Notes: a model not told the origin generated them from the letters alone. Positions 1 through 8,858 are shown, counted from the stretch's first letter. The stretch: 64,000 bases of DNA from Frateuria_A sp051900425 (GCF_051900425.1 NZ_JBHZGK010000004.1:248001-312000), one strand, 5' to 3'. Numbers and translations are program-made.

Positions 1-265
1 TGATCAGCGCGCCGAGGATGTCGCCCAGCACCCCGGCGGTGATCGCCGCCGCGATCAGGATCGCCACGAGAGGGTTGGCGAAGGCGGCGGCAACGGTCCC
101 GGCGAGCCCCGATCCCGTGCGCGGGAACTCGTTCAGGCCAAACCGGGTCCGGCGCCGCAGCGCCTCGGCCTCGGACAGGCCGGTGCGTGCCGGTGGCGCG
201 GGATCGCCGGGGCGAGGCGCGGGCTCCGGCGCAGAGCGGGTCGCGGATTCCATGGCGGCCACCAT
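1..265 (-). CDS. P-type cation-transporting ATPase, N-terminal fragment cut by window edge
   Basis: The visible 88 residues match the N-terminal domain of P2-type cation pumps: after a proline-rich, low-complexity leader (about residues 1-30) comes GLSEAEALRRRTRFGLNEFP, the usual cation-ATPase N motif, followed by the start of the first membrane helix pair (ANPLVAILIAAAITAG). Such pumps move Ca2+, Mg2+ or other cations across the inner membrane using ATP. The phosphorylation site and the ion-binding helices lie outside the window, so the substrate cannot be read. Start taken at ATG 265; ATG 253 is in frame and also possible. An FNR-type box (288-301) sits only 22 bases upstream, which fits a very short leader or a start at 253. 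Family assignment is good, substrate unknown. Confidence 0.72.
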   Translation of the reverse strand, partial: MVAAMESATRSAPEPAPRPGDPAPPARTGLSEAEALRRRTRFGLNEFPRTGSGLAGTVAAAFANPLVAILIAAAITAGVLGDILGALI

Positions 266-287
266 GCCCGTCAGCGCACGCGCGCCG

Positions 288-301
288 TTGACCCTGGTCA
301 A
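288..301. promoter_or_regulatory. FNR-type box upstream of P-type ATPase
   Basis: TTGACCCTGGTCAA is a symmetric TTGAC-N4-GTCAA site. Its centre is 29.5 bases from ATG 265 and 41.5 bases from ATG 253. A class II FNR site is normally centred near -41.5, so the predicted transcript would start close to or inside the first codons. Confidence 0.55.
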
Positions 302-540
302 CTCCAATGCGCCGCCCTTGATGCAACTCAATGCGCACGGTAGCCGCCGTGCTGGGATGGTCTACCTCGCCACGATCCGCCCTCGCGCGGAAAGCTGCGG
401 CGATCGGCGTGCCGCGCTGCGTAGGAGAGCGGTGGACTGGACACCTCCGACCGGCTGCGCCTGCTGGTCGTGGTGGCGTCTTCCCAGGCGCATCCGCTGA
501 GGCACGTGACCCGCGACGCTCACCCGGCTCTGCAGCACGG

Positions 541-774
541 TCACGTTGTGCGCTTGTAGTCGCGCTCGATGTGCCAGCCGGACAACCGTGCCGCGGCACG
601 GTTGTCCGGAACGGCCGCACGCGCGCCAGGTCCATGCCCAGCGTATCCAGTACCGAACGCCGCGTGGTGTGCATGTCCATCTTGAAAATGACCTTGGACC
701 ACGGCTGCGGCGGGCGCGAGGGCGAGCAGCGCGGCGGCGAGCGCACTGTGCCAGTCGTCGAATCGGATGTTCAT
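541..774 (-). pseudogene. Short degenerate reading frame with a good start
   Basis: ATG 774 has a strong Shine-Dalgarno (GGAGG, 6 bases away) and an FNR-type box 87 bases upstream, so a gene start seems real. The first ~24 residues look like an export signal (ALAAALLALAPAAA). After that, the frame with high third-position GC changes twice: one frame over about 640-700 reads well (HTTRRSVLDTLGMDLARVR), the annotated frame reads well again near its end, and a third frame looks best below 541. A perfect 32-bp palindrome (578-609) lies inside. I read this as a small exported-protein gene broken by frameshifts and possibly by insertion of the palindrome. No family recognised. It could instead be a genuine 77-residue protein. 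Confidence 0.3.
578..609. repeat. Perfect 32-bp palindrome
   Basis: Two 16-base arms (CCGGACAACCGTGCCG and its exact complement) meet with no spacer at 593/594. There is no T-run on either side, so it is not a standard terminator. It lies inside the degenerate minus-strand frame and could form a hairpin in RNA or a cruciform in DNA. Confidence 0.8.
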
Positions 775-854
775 GTGAAGCCTCCACCGCGCGTGCGGCT
801 GGTACGGCATCCGGACTCCCGCCGGTCATCCTTCGCCATGCGGCGGCGCGGGAA

Positions 855-868
855 TTGATGTCGGTCAA
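855..868. promoter_or_regulatory. FNR-type box
   Basis: TTGATGTCGGTCAA, TTGAT-N4-GTCAA. Centre is 87.5 bases upstream of minus-strand ATG 774 and points to the degenerate exported frame. It is 55 bases from the next box at 923-936, which faces the other way. Confidence 0.6.
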
Positions 869-922
869 CCAGTCCGCCGAGGAACCGGGGGCGCCTACGG
901 TCGCACCCCACGCGGGCGCAGG

Positions 923-936
923 TTGACCGAGATCAA
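923..936. promoter_or_regulatory. FNR-type box upstream of CBS protein and glucan phosphorylase
   Basis: TTGACCGAGATCAA. The centre lies 59.5 bases before ATG 989, the spacing expected if transcription starts about 41 bases after the centre and the leader is about 18 bases. Confidence 0.7.
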
Positions 937-988
937 GTGCCCGCGCAGCGTGCGGTCACACGCTCGCTGGCAGCCACGGGAGCCCGCC

Positions 989-1438
989 ATGCAAGTCCGC
1001 GAAATATGCACGCACGAAGTGGTTTCCATCAGCCCGGCCGCCTCGGTGGTCGACGCGGCCCGGCTGATGCGCACGCGGCACGTGGGCGCGCTGGTAGTGG
1101 TGGAGCAGCCCAACGGCGAGCGCATTCCGGTCGGCATGCTGACCGATCGCGACATCGTGCTGGAAGCGGTCGCCACGGAGGCGCCCTGTGGGCAGTTGCG
1201 CGTCAGCGACGTGATGAGCCGCGACCCGGTCACCTGTTCGCAGGACGAGCATCTGCTCGACGTGGTGGCACGCACGCGCGCTTACGGCGTCCGCCGCCTG
1301 CCGGTGCTCAACGCCAAGGGCGGCCTGTGCGGGCTGCTCAGCCTGGACGACATCTACGGCGCGCTGGGCGCCTGCATGGAGACGATGAGCCGGGCGCTGA
1401 CCCGCAGCCACGTGCGCGAGATGGAAGCGCGCCCGTGA
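989..1438 (+). CDS. CBS-domain pair protein
   Basis: A 149-residue protein made of two CBS modules (about 1-60 and 70-128). Each ends in a typical loop: GMLTDRDIVLEAV and GLLSLDDIYGAL. Stand-alone CBS pairs (Bateman modules) bind adenine nucleotides or S-adenosyl ligands and act as energy sensors; no catalytic domain is attached. ATG 989 was chosen because it has a GGGAG ribosome site 6 bases upstream and starts directly at the CBS fold. The stop overlaps the GTG start of the phosphorylase gene (1435-1438), so the two are translationally coupled. An FNR-type box stands at 923-936. A plausible role is nucleotide-dependent control of the partner enzyme, but that is inference. Confidence 0.88.
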   Translation: MQVREICTHEVVSISPAASVVDAARLMRTRHVGALVVVEQPNGERIPVGMLTDRDIVLEAVATEAPCGQLRVSDVMSRDPVTCSQDEHLLDVVARTRAYGVRRLPVLNAKGGLCGLLSLDDIYGALGACMETMSRALTRSHVREMEARP

Positions 1439-3210
1439 GTCCCGACGTTCCGGGGATCCGTGATGGGGCCACCGCGGCGCCCGCGAGCGTCGCCGCGATC
1501 GGCCCTTACCTGCCCCGAACCCATATCGCCTACTTCTCGATGGAGATCGCGCTGGAGCCGCGCATGCACACCTACGCCGGCGGGCTGGGCGTGCTTGCCG
1601 GCGACACCGCCCGGGCAGCTGCGGACCTCGAACTGCCGATGGTGTTCGTCACGCTGGTGTCCCGCCAGGGTTACCTGCGCCAGTCGTTCGATGCGCAGGG
1701 CAACCAGCTCGAGTCGGCCGATCCGTGGGCGCCGGATGCCTTTGTCCACCCGCTGCGCGCCAAGGTCGCCGTGCTGATCGAGTGCCGGGAAGTCTGGGTG
1801 CGGCCGTGGCTGTACCGGTTGCGGGGCCGCCTCGGGCACGAGCTGCCGGTACTGCTGCTGGACACCGACCTGCCGGAGAACGCACCGCAGGATCGCCGCA
1901 TCACCGATGCGCTGTATGGCGGCGACGCGGCGTATCGGCTGGCGCAGGAAATCGTGCTCGGCATCGCCGGCGTGCGCGTGCTGCACGCGCTGGGCTTCGA
2001 GATCGCCACCTACCACCTCAATGAAGGGCATGCCGCGCTGCTCGGCCTGGAGCTGCTGCGTCGCTACCCGCTGCCGCCGGACACGGTGGGACCAGGCGAG
2101 CTGCAATTCGATGCCGGTGAAGTGCGCAGGTCGTGCGTGTTCACCACGCACACGCCGGTCGACGCGGGACATGACCGCTTCCCCTACGCGCTGTACGAAC
2201 GCCTGCTGCCGGGCTACCTCGAAACCTCGCAGGCGGCCCTGCTGGCCGGGAGCGGAGCGCTCAACCTGACCCAGCTCGCGCTCAGCCTCGCCGGCTTCGT
2301 CAACGGCGTCGCGGTGCGCCATGCGGAAGTCACCACGCGCATGTTCCCGGGCTACGACGTGCGTGCAGTGACCAACGGGGTCTATCTGCCGGACTGGGTG
2401 CATCCGGCGTTCGCCGCACTCTACGACCGCAGCTCCGCCTGCTGGGTGCACGATCCGGAGACGCTGGCCCGGTTCGACCAGTTGCCCGACGCCGACGTGT
2501 GGCAGGCGCACGAACGGGCGCGCGCCGACCTGATCGCGTTCCTGGCCGAGCGTGCCGGCGTGGCGCTGGATGCGCAGTTGCCGATCCTCGGCTTCGCGCG
2601 CCGCATGACTGCCTACAAGCGGTCGTCGCTGCTGTTCACCGACGTGGCGCGGCTTCGCGCGATTCACGCGGCATCGCCGTTCCAGGTCGTCATGGCGGGC
2701 AAGGCGCATCCGCGTGACGAGGCGGGCAAGGCGATGCTGCGCCAGTTGCATGCGTTGGCGCGGGACCTGGTGCCGCAGATCCAGCTGGTTTTCGTCCCCG
2801 ACTATGATCTCGCCGCAGCCCGGGTGCTGGTAGCCGGCTGCGACGTCTGGCTCAACACGCCGCTGCCCCCGCTGGAGGCGTCGGGCACCAGCGGCATGAA
2901 GGCCGCGGCCAATGGCGTGCTCAACCTGAGCGTGCTGGACGGTTGGTGGGTCGAGGGCTGCATCGACGGCGTCACCGGCTGGTCGCTGGGCGAGGCGCAG
3001 GACGAGGCAAGCGCGAGCAGGAAACTCTACGACTGCCTGGAGCAGGTCGTGCTGCCCCTCTACCACCGCAACCGCACCGGCTGGATCGGCATGATGAAGC
3101 AGTCGGTGGCCAAGCTCGCCGTCTACTTCAATGCGCACCGCATGATGCGTCGATACGCGGCCGAGGCATACCTGCAGCACCGCGGATCGGCGCTGCGGGG
3201 GTCGCGCTGA
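1435..3210 (+). CDS. glgP: Alpha-glucan (glycogen) phosphorylase, short form
   Basis: Releases glucose 1-phosphate from the ends of glycogen or maltodextrin using phosphate. The 591-residue protein belongs to the short GT35 branch: it starts with YFSMEIALEP (about 31) and YAGGLGVLAGD (about 45), contains NEGHAALL and the HTPVDAGHDRF segment, and carries the pyridoxal-phosphate lysine in SGTSGMKAAANG (Lys about 489). It is about 200-250 residues shorter than E. coli-type GlgP. GTG 1435 is used as start because it overlaps the stop of the CBS gene; the reading frame is open further upstream but only as a shadow of that gene. As the second gene of an FNR-box unit it would supply hexose phosphate when oxygen fails, feeding the phosphoketolase and acetate kinase encoded at 31.8-35.5 kb. 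Confidence 0.9.
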   Translation: MSPDVPGIRDGATAAPASVAAIGPYLPRTHIAYFSMEIALEPRMHTYAGGLGVLAGDTARAAADLELPMVFVTLVSRQGYLRQSFDAQGNQLESADPWAPDAFVHPLRAKVAVLIECREVWVRPWLYRLRGRLGHELPVLLLDTDLPENAPQDRRITDALYGGDAAYRLAQEIVLGIAGVRVLHALGFEIATYHLNEGHAALLGLELLRRYPLPPDTVGPGELQFDAGEVRRSCVFTTHTPVDAGHDRFPYALYERLLPGYLETSQAALLAGSGALNLTQLALSLAGFVNGVAVRHAEVTTRMFPGYDVRAVTNGVYLPDWVHPAFAALYDRSSACWVHDPETLARFDQLPDADVWQAHERARADLIAFLAERAGVALDAQLPILGFARRMTAYKRSSLLFTDVARLRAIHAASPFQVVMAGKAHPRDEAGKAMLRQLHALARDLVPQIQLVFVPDYDLAAARVLVAGCDVWLNTPLPPLEASGTSGMKAAANGVLNLSVLDGWWVEGCIDGVTGWSLGEAQDEASASRKLYDCLEQVVLPLYHRNRTGWIGMMKQSVAKLAVYFNAHRMMRRYAAEAYLQHRGSALRGSR

Positions 3211-3279
3211 AGCATCGCTTCTGCCCCTGGCGACGGGTGTCTGCGAGCCCTATGCGTGCTGGCAGGTGCTCAGGGTGCT

Positions 3280-3346
3280 GCAGGAGCGCTTCTGTGCGCG
3301 ACCGCGGCATGCACTCCGGGGAGTCGCGCAACGGGTGCGCCCCTGC
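3280..3346. repeat. Inverted pair of REP-like elements
   Basis: Left arm 3280-3303 (GCAGGAGCGC...GTGCGCGAC) and right arm 3323-3346 (GTCGCGCA...GCGCCCCTGC) are imperfect inverted copies of an element also seen at 27990-28066, 52779-52802 and 62601-62671. It lies between the convergent phosphorylase and Hsp20 genes and may serve as a bidirectional transcript end. Confidence 0.6.
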
Positions 3347-3382
3347 AGGGGTCAGGCACGCGGCCCTGGGCCGCGCGCGATT

Positions 3383-3826
3383 TCAGCCTACCTTGATGCG
3401 CCGCTGCTGCCCGTTCGGCTTCTTCGGCAGGTGCAGGCTCAGCACGCCGTTTTCGTAGCGGGCCTCCGCCTTGGCGTCGTCGACGTCCGTCGGCAGGCTG
3501 AAGGAGCGGAACACCTGGCCGTAGTAGCGCTCGGTGCACACCTCGCGGTTGCCGTTCTTCTTCTCCGTCTCGCGCCTGGCTTCGGCGGTGATCGACACCT
3601 GGTTACCGTCGATGGTGACGTCGATGTCTTCCTTGCGCACACCGGGAACGTCTGCCTGGATGTCGTAGGCCTCGTCGTTCTCGCTGACGTCGACGCGGAT
3701 TTCCGGCGCCACTTCCAGGTCCCTGAACATGGCGCGCAGCCCGACGTTGCGGAACAGGTCGTCGAAGTCGTTCGGCTCGGTCCGCGAAAGCGGCTTCAAC
3801 GGATTCCAGCGGGTAAGCATGGTCAT
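3383..3826 (-). CDS. Small heat-shock protein, Hsp20/alpha-crystallin family
   Basis: ATP-independent holdase that keeps unfolding proteins soluble. The 147-residue protein has a short N-terminal arm (WNPLKPLSR), an alpha-crystallin domain from about 42 to 135 (EIRVDVSENDEAYDIQADVPGV, then GVLSLHLPKKP as the last strand) and a very short C-terminal tail. Start ATG 3826 has GGAG 10 bases upstream; an in-frame ATG at 3820 is less well placed. Convergent with the phosphorylase gene. An FNR-type box lies at 3920-3933, 100 bases upstream, so induction on oxygen loss is likely. Neighbouring stress genes support a role in dormancy or redox stress rather than only heat shock. Confidence 0.93.
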   Translation of the reverse strand: MTMLTRWNPLKPLSRTEPNDFDDLFRNVGLRAMFRDLEVAPEIRVDVSENDEAYDIQADVPGVRKEDIDVTIDGNQVSITAEARRETEKKNGNREVCTERYYGQVFRSFSLPTDVDDAKAEARYENGVLSLHLPKKPNGQQRRIKVG

Positions 3827-3919
3827 GATGGCAAGTCTCCAATCGATGCGGGGGAAAGCCCACGGGCGGCCGCGCCCGCGGGGCCAGCGTCGACGCTACG
3901 CTGCGCCGCCGGCCGGCAC

Positions 3920-3933
3920 TTGATCGACATCAA
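3920..3933. promoter_or_regulatory. FNR-type box upstream of hsp20
   Basis: TTGATCGACATCAA, a full match to TTGAT-N4-ATCAA. Centre is 100.5 bases upstream of the hsp20 start on the minus strand and it lies in the divergent hsp20/exporter intergenic region. Confidence 0.7.
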
Positions 3934-3974
3934 GAGCGTCCGCTCGCGCGCCCTCTCCCTGCGCGGTTGGGCCG

Positions 3975-3988
3975 TTGACGTGCGTCAA
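3975..3988. promoter_or_regulatory. FNR-type box upstream of exporter operon
   Basis: TTGACGTGCGTCAA, a perfect 14-base palindrome. Centre is 92.5 bases upstream of ATG 4074 on the plus strand. Together with 3920-3933 it gives one box per divergent gene. Confidence 0.62.
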
Positions 3989-4073
3989 AGGCAGGGCGCG
4001 ACGGCGACCTATGCTTTCCGGCAAACGGTCGGCGCAGCGGGATGGCCCGCATCCGTTCGACGGAGCCTGCCAC

Positions 4074-5156
4074 ATGCCAAACGACGCACCCCACGCCGCA
4101 CCGCAAGCCGACCTCCCGGTTGCGCCGTCCCGCCCGGCGCGGCGCCGGCATGCGTTCGCGTGGCTGGTCGGCGCCCTGCTGGTCTGCGTTCCCCTCGCGG
4201 TCGCGACATGGTGGATGCTGCCGCCGCGCGTCATCGTCGTGCACGCGCATCGGGGTCTGGCCATCGAGGCGGTGTACGCCACCGGCACGGTGGAGCCGAC
4301 CGTCATGCTGCCGATCGCCGCACGCATCACCGCGCGCCTGGTCGAACTGGACGTGGACGAGGGCGAGCGCGTTCGGGCCGGCCAGCAACTGGCCAGGCTG
4401 GAAGACACCGACCTGGCCAGCAACCTGGCCCAACTGCGTTCGCAGGAGGCCTTCGCCCATGCCGAGTACCGCCGCTATGCCGCCCTGCTGCCGCGTGGCG
4501 TCATCGCGCGCACGCAGTACGACAAGGCGCGCTCGGACTGGCAGTCGGCGCGCTCGGCCGCCGACCGCGCCGCGGCCGAGCTGCACTACGCCCGGCTGCT
4601 GGCGCCCACGGCGGGCACGGTGATCCGTCGCGACGGCGAGATCGGCCAGTTGATGACGCCGGGAAGCACGGTGTTCTGGTTGGCCGTCGATTCGCCGCCG
4701 CGGGTAACCGCCGACGTCGACGAGGAAGACATCACACGGGTCGTCCCGGGGCAGGCGGTGCTGATCCGCGCCGATGCCTTTCCCGGGCAGGTGTTCCAGG
4801 GACGCGTGCACGGCATCACGCCCAAGGGCGACCCGACCGGCCGCAGCTACCGCGTGCGCATCGCGTTCGATGGCCACACGCCGCTGCAGGTGGGCATGAC
4901 CGCCGAGGTCAACATCATCGTGCGCCGCCATGGCGACGCGCTCTTGTTGCCGGACGGCGCACTCGTCGGCGACCGCGTATGGGTCGTGCGCGACGGGCGG
5001 CTTCAATCGCGGCGGGTCGGCGTCGGTATCCGCGGCGAACGGCAGGTCGAGATCACCGCGGGCCTGTCCGGTGAGGATGCGGTGGTCGCGACGCCGGCCG
5101 AAGGCTTCGGCGAGGACGCGAAGGTGCGCGTGACTGAAGCCGGAGCACGCCCGTGA
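4074..5156 (+). CDS. Periplasmic adaptor (HlyD/MacA-like) of ABC exporter
   Basis: A 360-residue membrane-fusion protein. One transmembrane segment at about 28-47 (FAWLVGALLVCVPLAVATWW) is followed by a lipoyl/barrel-sandwich half motif (EAVYATGTVEPTVMLPIAARITARL), a coiled-coil hairpin at about 105-165 and the return half (LLAPTAGTVIRRDGEIGQLM), then beta-barrel and membrane-proximal domains. ATG 4074 has GGAG 8 bases upstream and directly precedes the N-terminal tail. The stop overlaps the GTG of the permease gene. With the two following genes it forms a MacAB-like exporter without its own outer-membrane channel. Substrate unknown. Unlike most MacA proteins the N-terminal tail before the helix is proline/alanine-rich. 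Confidence 0.85.
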   Translation: MPNDAPHAAPQADLPVAPSRPARRRHAFAWLVGALLVCVPLAVATWWMLPPRVIVVHAHRGLAIEAVYATGTVEPTVMLPIAARITARLVELDVDEGERVRAGQQLARLEDTDLASNLAQLRSQEAFAHAEYRRYAALLPRGVIARTQYDKARSDWQSARSAADRAAAELHYARLLAPTAGTVIRRDGEIGQLMTPGSTVFWLAVDSPPRVTADVDEEDITRVVPGQAVLIRADAFPGQVFQGRVHGITPKGDPTGRSYRVRIAFDGHTPLQVGMTAEVNIIVRRHGDALLLPDGALVGDRVWVVRDGRLQSRRVGVGIRGERQVEITAGLSGEDAVVATPAEGFGEDAKVRVTEAGARP

Positions 5157-6399
5157 TCCGCCTGCTCGTGGACGTCGCCGCACGGCACCTGCTGGCGCGC
5201 CGGCGGCAGAGCATCGTCTCCCTGCTGGGCGTGGTGCTGGGCGTGTCCTTCTTCCTGTCGATCTCCGCGATGATGCGCGGCTCGGAGCAGGACATCATCC
5301 ACCGGCTGGTGGACAACGCGCCGCACATCACCATCGAGGACGAATACCGCAACCCGACCCTGCAGCCGGTGAGCCAGCTGTTCCCCTCCGCTGCCGTGCA
5401 ACTGCACCACCTGGTTCCGCAGACCGAGACGCGCGGCATCCGCGGCTACCCGCAGATACTGGACTACCTGCGGCGCACGCCGGGGCTGCGTGCATCGGCG
5501 GTGCTGAGCGGCCAGGCGCTGGCGAGTTTCGCCGGCAAGGACCGCGCGATCGGGCTTTACGGGATCGTCGCCAGCGAGTACGCGCAGGTCTCGACCATCC
5601 GCCGTTTCATGGTGCAGGGCTCGCTGGACCAGCTGGAGGCCAATCCCAACGGCATCGTCATCGGCGACGAGCTGGCTCGCCGGATGAGCCTGGCGATGGG
5701 CAACAACCTGCGCGTGGCGAGCACCACCGGCCAGGTGCGCACGTTCAAGATCATCGGCCTGTTCCACACCGGACGGTCCGATTTCGACACCGGCCAGGCC
5801 TTCGTCGCGCTCAAGCGCGTGCAGTCGATGCTCGACCGGCCCAACCGCATCAACACCATCGTGATCAGGCTGGCCGACCCCAACGCCGCGCGCACCGAGG
5901 CGGCGCGCATCGAGCAGCGCGTGCACTACAAGACAGTGTCCTGGCAGGAGCGCTCCGAGGACCTGATGAGCGCGCTGGCGATCCGCAGCGTGATCATGTA
6001 CGCGGTGGTCGGCGCCGTGCTGGTCGTGGCCGCGTTCGGCATCTACAACGTGATCTCCACCGTAGTGCTGGAGAAGCAGAGGGACATCGCCATCCTGCGC
6101 GCGATGGGTTTCCAGGCCCGCGACATCGAGGGCATGTTCCTGGCCCAGGGCGCGCTGATCGGCGCGGTCGGCAACGTGTTCGGCATCGGCCTGGGCTGCG
6201 GGCTGATGGCGGGGCTGATGCGCATCCATTTCCGCGTCCCCGGCAGCACCGACGTGAATTACCTGGCGATCGACTGGAGCCTGTTCCAGTTCGTGCTCGC
6301 CGGCGGCGTGGCCATGCTCGCGGCGATGATCGCGGCCTACCTGCCGGCACGGCGTGCGGCCAAGGTCGAGCCGGTGGACGTGCTGCGCGGAGGCACCTG

Positions 6400-6400
<1 letters not shown>
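5153..6400 (+). CDS. ABC transporter permease, FtsX/MacB family
   Basis: A 415-residue integral inner-membrane protein of the FtsX/LolC/MacB type: one helix near residues 20-42 (SIVSLLGVVLGVSFFLSI), a large periplasmic MacB-like domain (about 45-275), then three helices at about 280-305, 325-350 and 370-400, with the conserved cytoplasmic coupling stretch EKQRDIAILRAMGF. GTG 5153 overlaps the stop of the adaptor gene; the downstream ATPase gene begins on the last base of this gene's stop. It works with the products at 4074-5156 and 6400-7074 as a mechanotransmission-type exporter. Substrate cannot be inferred. Confidence 0.88.
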
Positions 6401-7074
<674 letters not shown>

Positions 7075-7116
7075 CATCAGGTGCCACACCCTGCTCCGGC
7101 TGCGCCGGGACGAGTG

Positions 7117-8487
7117 CTAGCCGGCGAGTCGGTCCGTCCCATGCCCGCCGGTCGGGCGTCGGCGCGGCGGCCGGGCGCGGGCGCCGAGCCAGCGAGCGAA
7201 CCAGTCGCGGGCGAGCTTCGAAGCCGCTTCCAGGGTGCCCGGTTCCTGGAACAGATGGCTGGCGCCAGCGACGACCGCCAGCTCGTTCTTGCCCGGAATG
7301 CGGCGCTGCGCGGCCCGGTTGAGCGACAGCAGTTCGCGGTCCCCGCCAGGTGCGATCAGCAAGGTCGGCGCGGTAATGCGGGCCAGCGTGCCCGCACCGG
7401 CAAGGTCCGGCCGCCCGCTGCGCGACACCACCGCGGCGACATCGCGCGGGCGCTGTGCGGCCACCGCCAGCGCGGCGCCCGCACCGGTGCCGGCGCCGAA
7501 CAGGCCCAGCGGCAGCGGTCCCAGCGCCGGGTCGTGGCGCACCTTCGCGACCACCGCGGCGAGCCGGTCCGACAACGCGGCGATGTCGAAGGCGGCGGCG
7601 CGCGAGAGCTGCTCCTCCGGCGTCAGCAGGTCGATCAGCAAGGTGCCCATGCCTGCCCGCTGCAGGTACTGCGCGAGGAAGCGGTCGCGCGGGTTGTCCC
7701 GGTCGGTGCCGCTGCCGTGGGCAAAGATCACCAGCCCGCGGGCGTGCGGCGGCATCGCCAGGTCGCCGGGCAGGGTCACGTCCGGCAGGTGGAAACGTGC
7801 CGGCTCGGGCACCGGCAGTCCGGCGGCCGGCCTCGGCGGGACCGACAGCAGGCGCACCACCTCGGCGTCGTCCACCGGGCGGAAGTCCTCGTAGAACGAG
7901 CCCACCGCGCGGAAGTGCGGTGGCGCATGCAGGCAGATGACGTCGTCGACGAGGTCGTCCAGATCCTGCAGGCTGTCCGGCGCCGCCACCGGCACGGCCG
8001 CCAGCAACGACGCCGGATGCTGCTGGCGCACCGCGTCCAGCGCCGCGCGCATGGTGGCGCCGGTCGCCAGTCCGTCGTCGACCACGATCACCACGCGGCC
8101 GGTGGGATCGGCCGGCGCGCGGCCGGGGCTGTAGAGGGCGCGGCGCTTGCGGATCAGCGCCCCTTGCCGGGCAGCCTCGGCACGCAAGTAGCCCATGCCC
8201 GCGCCGCCAAGGGCCGACCGCGTCGTGAGCTGGATGCGTCCCTGCTCGTCGACTGCGCCGATGGCCAGTTCGCGGTTGGCAGGCGAGCCGAGCTTGCGCA
8301 CCAGTACCACGTCCAGGTCGCCGTCCAGTGCATCGGCCACGACCCTCCCCACCGGTACGCCGCCGCGCGGGATCGCCAGCACCAGCGGACGCTGACCGCG
8401 GTAGACGGCCAGGGCCTCGGCCAGCTGCCGGCCGGCGTCGCCACGGTCGGCGAAGCGCCGTGCCCGGGATGCCAGATTGCCTTTCAT
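7117..8487 (-). CDS. Phosphoribosyltransferase fused to dienelactone-hydrolase-like domain
   Basis: Two-domain protein of 456 residues. Residues 1 to about 215 are a type I phosphoribosyltransferase with PRPP-binding loop VVIVVDDGLATGATM (about 132-146). Residues about 245-445 are an alpha/beta hydrolase (VIFAHGSG at the oxyanion position). In the hydrolase the nucleophile elbow reads GAGTG instead of the expected GxSxG, so Gly333 replaces the serine, while the likely acid (Asp383, APGGDRE) and histidine (His411, GASHLF) remain. The hydrolase half may therefore be inactive or have a new role. ATG 8487 has GGAGG 7 bases upstream. Dodecin is encoded just upstream (51-base gap), probably in one transcript under the box at 8824-8837. 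Substrates are unknown; nucleotide salvage is one option. Confidence 0.85.
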   Translation of the reverse strand: MKGNLASRARRFADRGDAGRQLAEALAVYRGQRPLVLAIPRGGVPVGRVVADALDGDLDVVLVRKLGSPANRELAIGAVDEQGRIQLTTRSALGGAGMGYLRAEAARQGALIRKRRALYSPGRAPADPTGRVVIVVDDGLATGATMRAALDAVRQQHPASLLAAVPVAAPDSLQDLDDLVDDVICLHAPPHFRAVGSFYEDFRPVDDAEVVRLLSVPPRPAAGLPVPEPARFHLPDVTLPGDLAMPPHARGLVIFAHGSGTDRDNPRDRFLAQYLQRAGMGTLLIDLLTPEEQLSRAAAFDIAALSDRLAAVVAKVRHDPALGPLPLGLFGAGTGAGAALAVAAQRPRDVAAVVSRSGRPDLAGAGTLARITAPTLLIAPGGDRELLSLNRAAQRRIPGKNELAVVAGASHLFQEPGTLEAASKLARDWFARWLGARARPPRRRPTGGHGTDRLAG

Positions 8488-8538
8488 GATGCTGCCTCCG
8501 TCCGCCACCGTCGTCGGGGCGGCCCGCCATCGCAGCGT

Positions 8539-8742
8539 TCAGCCGATCACGAAGCTGACCCGCATGCACACACGCCAGGCCATGATCCCGCCGTCGGGTC
8601 CGGTGACGACCTTGGTCTCGCTGATCCACGCGCCCTTGATCCCGTCGAGCGTCTGGGCGGCCCGCTCCAGGCCCTGCCTGACGGCATCCTCCACGCTCTC
8701 GGGTGATTCGGAAATGATTTCGATGACCTTGGCGACGCTCAT
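8539..8742 (-). CDS. Dodecin family flavin-binding protein
   Basis: A 67-residue protein with the whole dodecin pattern: MSVAKVIEIISESPESVEDA, then GLERAAQTLDGIKGAWISETK, ending in a beta strand MRVSFVIG. Dodecins form hollow 12-mers that bind stacked riboflavin or FMN and buffer flavins or CoA. The aromatic residue that sandwiches the flavin is present (Trp in KGAWI). First gene of a minus-strand pair with the phosphoribosyltransferase fusion. The FNR-type box 8824-8837 is 88 bases upstream. Confidence 0.92.
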   Translation of the reverse strand: MSVAKVIEIISESPESVEDAVRQGLERAAQTLDGIKGAWISETKVVTGPDGGIMAWRVCMRVSFVIG

Positions 8743-8823
8743 GGCGCATCCTCCGGCGGGTGGCTGCGGCCGGGTCGGCCGATGCCGCAGGACCCCACCC
8801 TAGTCCGCCAGCCGGACGCCGAA

Positions 8824-8837
8824 TTGATCCCGATCAA
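8824..8837. promoter_or_regulatory. FNR-type box upstream of dodecin
   Basis: TTGATCCCGATCAA, full consensus TTGAT-N4-ATCAA. It lies between the end of the OsmC gene (8859) and the dodecin start (8742), so the box can only serve the dodecin unit on the minus strand. Confidence 0.7.
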
Positions 8838-8858
8838 ACGGCGCGATCGGCGGCGCGA

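Noticed and set aside
331..926. Plus-strand and long minus-strand frames in the first kilobase
   Set aside because: Arg-rich shadows without ribosome sites; only the minus start at 774 has a good Shine-Dalgarno and a regulatory box.
1354..3180. Long minus-strand open frame opposite glucan phosphorylase
   Set aside because: No motif; plus strand has the complete phosphorylase including the PLP lysine.
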